A stretch of 6,943 nt of DNA from assembly GCA_023418435.1 (NCBI GenBank), contig JAEZZT010000070.1:1-6943 (forward strand), given 5' to 3'. Position 1 is the stretch's first letter. Each line of letters starts with the position of its first letter. The stretch comes from Bacillota bacterium. GTDB lineage: Bacteria; Bacillota; Negativicutes; Veillonellales; Negativicoccaceae. Position numbers and translations under genes: made by a program. Of the stretch, positions 1-4,907 are shown piece after piece. The notes beneath the pieces are model-generated. The model was given only the letters and a program-made list of their open reading frames with translations. It made no database searches and was not told where the DNA came from.

Positions 1-139
1 CCTCTTCCGTGTTCGGACCGAAGGGAACGACCACTCTCCAACCGGCAGAAATTTCTTGCCAAGTCTCGGGAATCTCATAGGTAAAAGTTCTATTCAATTG
101 TTTGCTTGGTCGATTGATAATAACTTCTGCTAGTCTCAT
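1..139 (-). CDS. priA: Primosomal protein N' (replication restart helicase PriA), N-terminal part only
   Basis: PriA recognises abandoned replication forks and reloads the replicative helicase through the primosome. Only the first 46 codons lie in the window; the rest is beyond position 1. The visible peptide starts MRLAEVIINRPSKQLNRTFT and continues through YEIPE to GWRVVVPFG, which matches the PriA 3'-DNA-binding domain pattern (short beta strand, a D/N-R-x-F-x-Y-x-V/I-P stretch, then G-x-R-V-x-V-P-F-G). The start is ATG at 137-139, preceded by AGGTGA at 142-147, which is close to the start. The gene lies 36 bases after the metK stop codon with a terminator-like hairpin between them, and no separate promoter is visible in the gap. 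Following coaBC and metK, priA sits in its usual Bacillota neighbourhood. The identity rests on the N-terminal motif plus context; the helicase domain is not visible. Confidence 0.85.
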   Translation of the reverse strand, partial: MRLAEVIINRPSKQLNRTFTYEIPETWQEISAGWRVVVPFGPNTEE

Positions 140-152
140 AATCACCTGAAAG

Positions 153-177
153 AAAAAGACGGTGAATACCGTCTTTT
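153..177 (-). terminator. Hairpin terminator between metK and priA, possibly bidirectional
   Basis: A perfect 6-bp stem GACGGT/ACCGTC (158-163 with 168-173) and a 4-base loop is flanked by A-run and T-run, so the stem can extend by A-U pairs. On the minus strand it is followed by TTTTTCTTTC, a usable U-tract for ending the metK transcript. It overlaps the metK stop codon (176-178) and ends just upstream of the priA ribosome binding site. The plus-strand reading also has a short T-run, but no plus-strand gene needs it. Termination efficiency cannot be judged by eye. Confidence 0.65.
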
Positions 178-1363
178 AAATACCTGCTTCTGCTTTGAGT
201 ATTTCTGCTTTATCCGTTCTTTCCCAAGGAAGGTCGACATCCGTACGGCCAAAATGTCCATAAGCGGCTGTTTGTGCATAAATCGGGCGGCGCAAATCCA
301 AGCTGCGAATGATGCCGGCCGGACGCAAATCGAAGTGCTTGCGCACCAATGAAACGATTTCCGCCTCCGAAATCTTGCCCGTGCCGAAAGTATCCACCAA
401 AATCGATACCGGTTGAGCCACGCCGATCGCATAGGCCAATTGGATTTCGCATTTGTCGGCAATGCCGCTGGCTACGATATTTTTGGCTACATAGCGAGCT
501 GCATAGGCCGCGGAACGGTCCACCTTCGTCGGATCCTTGCCGGAGAAAGCACCGCCGCCATGACGAGCCATGCCGCCATAAGTGTCCACGATGATTTTTC
601 GGCCGGTCAAACCGGAGTCGCCCTGCGGACCACCGATGACACCTCGGCCGGTCGGGGTGATGAAAAATTTGGGCTTTTCGTCAAATAAATCAGCCGGCAA
701 AATCGGTTGAATCACTTGAGCCAAAATATCTTTTTCGATTTGTTCCCGGGCAACTTCCGGGCCATGCTGGGTCGAAATAACGATCGTATCGATATGGACC
801 GGTTTGCCGTCGCAATACTCTACCGTAACTTGCGTTTTTCCGTCCGGTCGCAAGTAGTTGAGGATTCCCTCTTTGCGTACTTCCGCCAAGCGACGTGCCA
901 AACGATGTGCCAACGAAATCGGCAACGGCATCAATTCAGGGGTTTCACGCACTGCAAAACCGAACATCATTCCCTGGTCACCGGCTCCGATGAGATCGAG
1001 TTCATCGCCGCTTTGGGCCTTGGCTTCGACAGATGCATCGACACCCATGGCAATATCCTGAGACTGCTCATCGATCGAAACCAAAATACCGCAGGTATCG
1101 GCATCGAAACCGTATTTGGCGCGATCATAGCCGATGTTGCGAACCGTATCGCGAATGATTTTGGGAATATCGATATAGCATTCCGTAGAAATTTCTCCCA
1201 CTACATGTACCATGCCGGTATTGACAACCGTTTCACAAGCGACGCGTCCATTCGGATCTTTCGCGAGAATCGCATCCAAAATGCTGTCCGAAATTTGGTC
1301 GGCAATTTTGTCGGGATGGCCTTCGGTAACGGATTCCGAAGTAAAATAAATTCTATTTTCCAC
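176..1363 (-). CDS. metK: S-adenosylmethionine synthetase (methionine adenosyltransferase)
   Basis: MetK makes S-adenosylmethionine from methionine and ATP, releasing phosphate and pyrophosphate, in the cytoplasm. The product is 395 aa, the normal family length. Visible signatures are the N-terminal GHPDK motif (residues 15-19, with the ATP-binding His16 and the metal-binding Asp18), the family signature GAGDQG (126-131) and the glycine-rich GGGAFSGKD (269-277) followed by P-T-K-V-D-R-S, all intact. The start is GTG at 1361-1363, chosen because a strong AAAGGAG lies 9 bases upstream and the peptide [19 protein letters not shown] fits the family N-terminus. The gene has its own promoter and a SAM-I riboswitch upstream, so it should be switched off when SAM is plentiful (family knowledge). 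It sits between coaBC and priA in the same direction. Nothing is missing or odd in the protein. Confidence 0.97.
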   Translation of the reverse strand: MENRIYFTSESVTEGHPDKIADQISDSILDAILAKDPNGRVACETVVNTGMVHVVGEISTECYIDIPKIIRDTVRNIGYDRAKYGFDADTCGILVSIDEQSQDIAMGVDASVEAKAQSGDELDLIGAGDQGMMFGFAVRETPELMPLPISLAHRLARRLAEVRKEGILNYLRPDGKTQVTVEYCDGKPVHIDTIVISTQHGPEVAREQIEKDILAQVIQPILPADLFDEKPKFFITPTGRGVIGGPQGDSGLTGRKIIVDTYGGMARHGGGAFSGKDPTKVDRSAAYAARYVAKNIVASGIADKCEIQLAYAIGVAQPVSILVDTFGTGKISEAEIVSLVRKHFDLRPAGIIRSLDLRRPIYAQTAAYGHFGRTDVDLPWERTDKAEILKAEAGI

Positions 1364-1372
1364 TGATCTGAT

Positions 1373-1379
1373 CTCCTTT
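1373..1379 (-). promoter_or_regulatory. Ribosome binding site of metK, supports a GTG start
   Basis: The minus strand reads AAAGGAG, followed by 9 bases and then GTG (1363-1361). No ATG at a suitable distance precedes the conserved N-terminus, so this site fixes GTG as the start. It lies immediately downstream of the riboswitch terminator, as expected for a transcriptionally controlled S-box leader. Confidence 0.85.
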
Positions 1380-1384
1380 CCAAT

Positions 1385-1408
1385 AAAAAATCCCTCCGTG
1401 AGGGATTT
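1385..1408 (-). terminator. Intrinsic terminator of the SAM riboswitch expression platform
   Basis: On the minus strand AAATCCCTC (1408-1400), loop ACG and GAGGGATTT (1396-1388) form a perfect 9-bp stem with a 3-base loop, and the T-run continues as TTTTTT through 1385. It is directly downstream of the aptamer and upstream of the metK ribosome binding site. It should form when SAM holds the aptamer's P1 helix closed, ending transcription before metK. Confidence 0.9.
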
Positions 1409-1414
1409 CCCTCA
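1399..1414 (-). promoter_or_regulatory. Putative antiterminator hairpin of the S-box platform
   Basis: The minus strand reads TGAGGG, AAAT, CCCTCA: a 6-bp stem with a 4-base loop. It overlaps four bases of the P1 3' strand on one side and most of the terminator 5' arm on the other. It cannot coexist with either, which is the arrangement expected of an ON state without SAM. The stem is shorter than the terminator's, so it would have to win by forming first during transcription (inference). Confidence 0.65.
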
Positions 1415-1510
1415 TCTGTCAGTATCACTGCCGGAATTAGCACCGCTCCACACGGTTGCTGTAACTTCACTGGGCCGGGTCCCTCCATTACTCCTGATGA
1501 GTCTGTATAT

Positions 1511-1539
1511 ATTGTACTGAAAAAAGTTTACTTCTGCAA
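1511..1539 (-). promoter_or_regulatory. Probable promoter of the metK leader
   Basis: On the minus strand, TACAAT (1516-1511, five of six matches to the -10 consensus) lies 17 bases downstream of TTGCAG (1539-1534, three of six matches to the -35). The predicted start falls near 1504-1506, a few bases before the 5' strand of P1, which is sensible for a riboswitch transcript. The -35 box lies inside the last codons of coaBC. The match is moderate, but spacing and position relative to the aptamer support it. Confidence 0.6.
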
Positions 1540-2736
1540 CTTTTTCGCCAAATCGGCAACTTCTATAATAATTTTTTCCGCTACTTCATTTTTCGAAAGC
1601 AAGTCGTAGGAGACGGGCTCTCGATCCGGAAACAGCATCGTTACAATATTCGTCTCCGTATTGAATCCTGCTCCCGGAGCCGATACATCATTGGCCACCA
1701 ACATATCCAAATTTTTCTTTTGCAGTTTTTCCTTGGCATAGGCCAGTACATTTTGAGTTTCGGCGGCAAATCCTACCAAAATTTGATGTGTTTTCTTCTG
1801 TCCCAAGCCATAAAGAATATCCGGATTTTTCACCAATTCGAGGGTGAGCGTATCCGCTTGTTTTTTGATCTTCTGATCGGCAGCCTGCGCCGGTCGATAA
1901 TCAGCCACTGCAGCGGCTTTGATCACGATATCGGCTTCTTCAAAAACATCCTCCACGGCTTGTTTCATATCTTGTGCACTCCGCACATAGACCATGTCCA
2001 CACCGGCCGGTACAGGCAAATGATCCGTGGCGGATACCAACCTCACTCGTGCACCTTGCAATGCTGCGGCCTTCGCCACCGCATAGCCCATTTTTCCGCT
2101 GGAACGATTGCCGATATAGCGCACCGGATCGATATCTTCACGAGTACCTCCCGCGGTCACTACCACATATTTGTCTTTCAATAAACCCTCGGACAACAGG
2201 CGTTCGGTGGCAAATGTAATGTCTTCCATTTCCGGGAAACGCCCCTTGCCGGTGACTCCGCAAGCCAAATCCCCTTCTGTCGGTTCCATCACTTCATAGC
2301 CGAACTCTCTCAGTTTGCCCAAATTGGCTTGTACCGCCGGATGTTCGTACATATGTGTGTTCATTGCAGGCACGACCAGGACCGGCGCGGGAGTCGCCAA
2401 AATAGTCGTGGAGAGCATGTCATCGGCAATGCCGTTGGCCATTTTTCCGATAATATTGGCAGTGGCCGGAGCAATGACGAATATATCCGCCAGATTCGCC
2501 AGCGCAATGTGTTCCACATTCCAATGCGTAATCTCGGCCCACATACTGACGGTGACCGGTTGCCCGGACAGCTCACGAAAAGCCAGGGGAGTTACCAAAC
2601 GAGTGGCATTTTCCGTCATGATGACATGCACTTCGGCTCCCTTTTTGCGATATTCCCGCACCAAATTCAGCGCTTTGTAAGCAGCGATGCCGCCGCTGAC
2701 GCCGAGGACGATTTTCTTGCCGGCCAGGATACTCAT
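1528..2736 (-). CDS. coaBC: Bifunctional phosphopantothenoylcysteine decarboxylase / phosphopantothenate-cysteine ligase
   Basis: This protein carries out two successive steps of coenzyme A synthesis: CTP-dependent joining of 4'-phosphopantothenate to cysteine (CoaB), then FMN-dependent decarboxylation to 4'-phosphopantetheine (CoaC). At 402 aa it is a full-length fusion. The N-terminal flavoprotein domain (about 1-180) shows GGIAAYK (15-21), the catalytic His76 in W-N-V-E-H-I, the P-A-M-N motif (123-126) and the active-site Cys159 in L-A-C-G. The CoaB domain (about 187-400) shows the V-V-T-A-G-G-T strand, GNRSSGKMG (209-217, with Asn210), A-A-V-A-D-Y and Lys289 in Q-K-I-K-K, which are the known binding and catalytic positions. 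Its ATG overlaps the rpoZ stop codon (ATGA), implying coupled translation. A GAGG lies 7 bases before the start, inside rpoZ. The stop codon is closely followed by the metK promoter and riboswitch. Confidence 0.97.
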   Translation of the reverse strand: MSILAGKKIVLGVSGGIAAYKALNLVREYRKKGAEVHVIMTENATRLVTPLAFRELSGQPVTVSMWAEITHWNVEHIALANLADIFVIAPATANIIGKMANGIADDMLSTTILATPAPVLVVPAMNTHMYEHPAVQANLGKLREFGYEVMEPTEGDLACGVTGKGRFPEMEDITFATERLLSEGLLKDKYVVVTAGGTREDIDPVRYIGNRSSGKMGYAVAKAAALQGARVRLVSATDHLPVPAGVDMVYVRSAQDMKQAVEDVFEEADIVIKAAAVADYRPAQAADQKIKKQADTLTLELVKNPDILYGLGQKKTHQILVGFAAETQNVLAYAKEKLQKKNLDMLVANDVSAPGAGFNTETNIVTMLFPDREPVSYDLLSKNEVAEKIIIEVADLAKKLQK

Positions 2737-3032
2737 CTCCGCGCCTCTGTTTCTTCTTTCTCAGTCATGGAGCCGATTTCTTTCGAACGATATATTTTGC
2801 CATTCAAAATTTCCAGAAGGGCAATGGTGGTCGGCTTCAATTCTTCCAATACTTCGTCTTGCATCGGACGCGAAACACGCCCCAGCATATTTTTATGCTG
2901 GTAGTACTGTACATTGATCAATGGTTCACTGCCTTCGATCAACTCTCTGGCGCGCTTGGCAGCCAAACTTACCAACACATACTTACTGCCCACTTTATCA
3001 ACCAATTCATCGATGGACAATACCGTTTCCAT
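2733..3032 (-). CDS. rpoZ: DNA-directed RNA polymerase omega subunit
   Basis: Omega is the small RNA polymerase subunit that helps fold and hold the beta' subunit. The protein is 99 aa. The N-terminal half carries the conserved pattern SIDELVDKVGSKYVLVSLAA, followed by K-R-A-R-E-L, the core that packs against beta'. The C-terminal part (about residues 66-99) is a charged tail ending M-T-E-K-E-E-T-E-A-R-R, making it longer than the roughly 67-residue B. subtilis protein. The start ATG (3030-3032) is confirmed by a full AGGAGG at 3040-3045, 7 bases upstream. The start overlaps the gmk stop as TAATG, and the stop overlaps the coaBC start as ATGA, so it is tightly coupled on both sides. The gmk-rpoZ-coaBC order is standard in Bacillota. 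Confidence 0.95.
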   Translation of the reverse strand: METVLSIDELVDKVGSKYVLVSLAAKRARELIEGSEPLINVQYYQHKNMLGRVSRPMQDEVLEELKPTTIALLEILNGKIYRSKEIGSMTEKEETEARR

Positions 3033-3661
3033 TATAAAACCTCCTCGGATATATACTTGGCAAAAATAGTATTGATTTGCTCCTTGTTGCGGGCCAATTT
3101 GCAGCGCTCGGCCAACATAATGGCTCGTACTTTATCCACAGCCTCGTTGAGTTCATCATTGACCACGATATAGTCGTATTGATGCGCCAAGGCCAACTCG
3201 TTCGTTACCTTGCTCAACCTTTTTTCAATGACTTCCTGGGTATCCGTATCGCGCGCATACAAGCGATGCGAGAGAATCTGCAAAGATGGCGGCACTACGT
3301 AGATGAAAATCCCTTGAGGATATTGCTTCTTCACCTGCATGGCCCCTTGAATATCGATTTCCAAGAGCACGGTCTGTCCATCCTTGACCAAGTCCAATAC
3401 TTGTTTGCGTGGTGTGCCGTAATAATTATCATATACTTGCGCATACTCCAAAAAGGCATCCGTTTCGATCATCGTACGGAATTTTTCTACCGAAGTAAAA
3501 AAATAATTAACGCCATCGATCTCCTGATTGCGTGGTGCTCGAGTCGTTACCGAAATGGAATAGCGAATCTCAGGATGCAATTTACGCAACGCATTGCAAA
3601 TTGTTCCTTTGCCGGCTCCGGAAGGTCCGGACACCACTAACAATACGCCTTCGTCCTTCAT
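3032..3661 (-). CDS. gmk: Guanylate kinase
   Basis: Gmk phosphorylates GMP (and dGMP) with ATP to GDP, the required step for GTP supply, in the cytoplasm. The product is 209 aa, normal for the family. The P-loop is GPSGAGKGT (residues 12-20, Lys18). The GMP-binding region follows as SVTTRAPR (37-44, Arg41 and Arg44), then I-D-G-V-N-Y-F-F (48-55), Glu72 and Y-Y-G-T-P (80-84). The strand L-L-E-I-D-I-Q-G (99-106) and the later LSHRLYARDTDTQEVIEKRL lid-type segment are also present. The start is ATG at 3659-3661 with GGAGG at 3667-3671, 5 bases upstream. The gap from remA is 12 bases, and the stop shares a base with the rpoZ start (TAATG). Confidence 0.97.
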   Translation of the reverse strand: MKDEGVLLVVSGPSGAGKGTICNALRKLHPEIRYSISVTTRAPRNQEIDGVNYFFTSVEKFRTMIETDAFLEYAQVYDNYYGTPRKQVLDLVKDGQTVLLEIDIQGAMQVKKQYPQGIFIYVVPPSLQILSHRLYARDTDTQEVIEKRLSKVTNELALAHQYDYIVVNDELNEAVDKVRAIMLAERCKLARNKEQINTIFAKYISEEVL

Positions 3662-3673
3662 ACTTGCCTCCGC

Positions 3674-3937
3674 TTATTCCTCTTTCCACATCTCTTCCGG
3701 ATGCAAACGATGAGCAATCGTTTCCGGCTGAATCGCCGACAAAATAATTTGACCGCTATCCATCACCAAAACCGCTCTCGTTTTTCTACCATAGGTCGCA
3801 TCCACCAAGATACGAGTGTCACGCGCCTCTTGAATCATACGCTTAATGGGCGCCGATTCCGGACTGATGATCGCCATGATCCGCCCGGCCGACACCATAT
3901 TTCCGAAACCTATATTGATCAAACGAATATCTGTCAT
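3674..3937 (-). CDS. remA: RemA-like DNA-binding regulator (DUF370)
   Basis: This 87-aa protein belongs to the RemA/DUF370 family. In B. subtilis RemA is an oligomeric DNA-binding activator of biofilm matrix and osmoprotection genes. The conserved core is all present: L-I-N-I-G-F-G-N (6-13), [11 protein letters not shown] (25-35), [12 protein letters not shown] (45-56) and [13 protein letters not shown] (66-78). Arg19, Pro30 and Arg51 correspond, by my recollection, to B. subtilis Arg18, Pro29 and Arg50; the next Arg is Lys52 here. The start is ATG at 3935-3937, sharing a base with the dapF stop (TAATG), with GGAG 8 bases upstream (3946-3949). A longer frame to 4015 exists, but it overlaps dapF and lacks family residues. 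Placement directly before gmk is typical of Bacillota. What it regulates in this organism is unknown. Confidence 0.93.
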   Translation of the reverse strand: MTDIRLINIGFGNMVSAGRIMAIISPESAPIKRMIQEARDTRILVDATYGRKTRAVLVMDSGQIILSAIQPETIAHRLHPEEMWKEE

Positions 3938-4773
3938 TATTTCAACTCCGTTTCCCCACTGAATACAAATGTCGCAGGGCCACTCATGAAGACGGGTGCA
4001 GAACCGCCCTCCCACTCAATATGCAATGTACCGCCATCCAACAAAATATCGGCTTCCTTGTCAATCAAGCCGTTGGTCACGGCCGCTACCAAAGTAGCAC
4101 AGGAGCCGGTGCCGCACGCCTGAGTGACTCCGCAGCCTCGTTCCCAAACCCTCATTCGCAATTGATTGGGAGCGGTCACACTGGCAAACTCCACATTGAT
4201 TTTGTGACGGAACGAAGGATGCGTTTCTATTTGCGGCCCCCATTCGGTCAACGCGATATCTTCCGCATTCTCAACGAAAAATACGGCATGCGGATTTCCC
4301 ATCGAAACCCCGGTATATTCCCAATCACGATCGGCAATCATAACATGTTGACGCAATGCCACTTCATCCGGATTTTCGTAAACGCCGATATCTTTATTCA
4401 ATAATTGAGGTCTTCCCATATTCACGCGAACAATTCCCTCTTCTTCATCCACTATTTCAGCTATTTTGAGGCCGGCCAAAGTATTGATTTTGACCTTCTT
4501 TTCGCTGGCCAAACCGTTTCGATATGCATATATCGCCACACAGCGAATCGCATTGCCGCACATTTCGGCAACCGTACCATCCGAGTTGAAAATATGCATG
4601 GTGAGGTCCGCCTCTTCATTGCCGGGGAGTAACAATACCCACCCGTCGCCACCGATGCCGCGGTAACGATCACAAATTTTGATAGCCGTATCGGCCGATG
4701 GTAGTGCTTCTCCCTTCAGCCATTCCGTAATCACAAAATCATTTCCTAAACCATGCCATTTTGTAAAGTTCAT
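3937..4773 (-). CDS. dapF: Diaminopimelate epimerase
   Basis: DapF converts LL-diaminopimelate to meso-diaminopimelate, used in peptidoglycan cross-links and as the lysine precursor, without a cofactor. The product is 278 aa, the usual family size. It starts [14 protein letters not shown], the conserved H-G-x-G-N-D-F motif. It shows G-I-G-G-D-G (39-44) and F-N-S-D-G (62-66). The two catalytic cysteines are Cys72 in M-C-G-N-A and Cys220 in A-C-G-T-G-S; E-R-G (211-213) is also present. The frame could open at 4800, but that ATG lies in the -10 element, so ATG 4771-4773 with its strong ribosome binding site is the start. It is the first gene of the cluster leading into remA, gmk, rpoZ and coaBC, and its stop overlaps the remA start. 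Its presence implies a meso-DAP-type wall, as in diderm Bacillota (inference). Confidence 0.96.
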   Translation of the reverse strand: MNFTKWHGLGNDFVITEWLKGEALPSADTAIKICDRYRGIGGDGWVLLLPGNEEADLTMHIFNSDGTVAEMCGNAIRCVAIYAYRNGLASEKKVKINTLAGLKIAEIVDEEEGIVRVNMGRPQLLNKDIGVYENPDEVALRQHVMIADRDWEYTGVSMGNPHAVFFVENAEDIALTEWGPQIETHPSFRHKINVEFASVTAPNQLRMRVWERGCGVTQACGTGSCATLVAAVTNGLIDKEADILLDGGTLHIEWEGGSAPVFMSGPATFVFSGETELK

Positions 4774-4777
4774 AATT

Positions 4778-4783
4778 ACCTCC
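4778..4783 (-). promoter_or_regulatory. Ribosome binding site fixing the dapF start
   Basis: GGAGGT on the minus strand is followed by four bases (AATT) and ATG 4773-4771. It selects the internal ATG over the two upstream in-frame ATGs (4800 and 4785): one sits in the promoter and the other overlaps the predicted transcript start. Because the predicted start is near 4789, the leader is only about 16 bases. Confidence 0.85.
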
Positions 4784-4795
4784 ATTATTTTATCT

Positions 4796-4824
4796 ATCAT
4801 AACATTTGCAGAAATAATTGTAAA
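4796..4824 (-). promoter_or_regulatory. Promoter of the dapF-remA-gmk-rpoZ-coaBC operon
   Basis: On the minus strand, TTTACA (4824-4819, five of six to the -35 consensus) is followed after exactly 17 bases by TATGAT (4801-4796, five of six to the -10). The bases TGT directly before TATGAT give an extended -10 (TGn). Upstream is A/T-rich sequence that could act as an UP element. This is the best sigma-A-type promoter in the window. Confidence 0.8.
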
Positions 4825-4865
4825 ACTTCAAACATTTAAAAATAGGCTTTTTCTCCGAAGTGAGT

Positions 4866-4871
4866 TACAAT
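4866..4871 (+). promoter_or_regulatory. Possible -10 element for rqcH
   Basis: TACAAT (five of six to the -10 consensus) lies 36 bases before the rqcH start codon and would give a leader of about 30 bases. No convincing -35 box is found 16-18 bases upstream (4842-4849 is poor), so this is a weak call. The 134-base dapF-rqcH gap must hold divergent promoters, and only the dapF one is clear. Confidence 0.35.
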
Positions 4872-4895
4872 AAAAACAACAAATATATCCGACAT

Positions 4896-4901
4896 AAGGA
4901 G
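4896..4901 (+). promoter_or_regulatory. Ribosome binding site fixing the rqcH start
   Basis: AAGGAG is followed by six bases and ATG 4908-4910. It rules out the upstream in-frame GTG at 4860, which has no such site and whose extra 16 residues (rich in Asn, Lys and Tyr) overlap the candidate -10 element. Confidence 0.85.
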
Positions 4902-4907
4902 TCATTT

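Larger units (their letters stand above)
1385..1501 (-). promoter_or_regulatory. SAM-I (S-box) riboswitch controlling metK: aptamer 1411-1501 plus platform
   Basis: This leader binds S-adenosylmethionine and stops transcription of metK when SAM is abundant (family knowledge). On the minus strand, P1 pairs CTCATC (1501-1496) with GATGAG (1416-1411). Between them, in order, are the conserved blocks GGAGGGA, GGCCC, TGAAG, GCAACC and GGTGCTAATTCC. P3 is very short: ACCG (1456-1453) pairs with CGGT (1445-1442). P4 is about 4 bp (CAGT/ACTG). The 91-base aptamer is therefore compact compared with forms that have long P3 and P4 arms. The 3' strand of P1 runs into TGAGGG-AAAT-CCCTCA (1414-1399), a perfect small hairpin that would serve as antiterminator, because it uses both the P1 strand and the 5' arm of the terminator. 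The aptamer begins 26 bases after the coaBC stop codon, so it could also act on transcripts reading through from coaBC. Confidence 0.93.

Noticed and set aside
707..1366. 219-aa open frame on the plus strand opposite metK
   Set aside because: It is wholly antisense to a secure metK, shows no recognisable motif and has no ribosome binding site I can see; it reads as a composition shadow.
1720..2904. Several plus-strand frames of 121-191 aa opposite coaBC and rpoZ
   Set aside because: They overlap one another and the two well-identified minus-strand genes; none shows a family motif.
3077..3640. 187-aa open frame on the plus strand opposite gmk
   Set aside because: It is antisense to an intact guanylate kinase with all its motifs; no domain or start signal was seen.
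3938..4015. Longer N-terminus for RemA (26 extra residues)
   Set aside because: It would overlap dapF by 79 bases and lacks conserved residues; the ATG at 3937 has a ribosome binding site and gives the family length.
4774..4800. Upstream ATG starts for dapF
   Set aside because: They lie in the -10 element or around the predicted transcript start, and the conserved protein begins at the ATG behind GGAGGT.
4860..4907. GTG start at 4860 for rqcH
   Set aside because: It has no ribosome binding site, and the 16 extra residues do not resemble the family N-terminus; the ATG at 4908 has AAGGAG.
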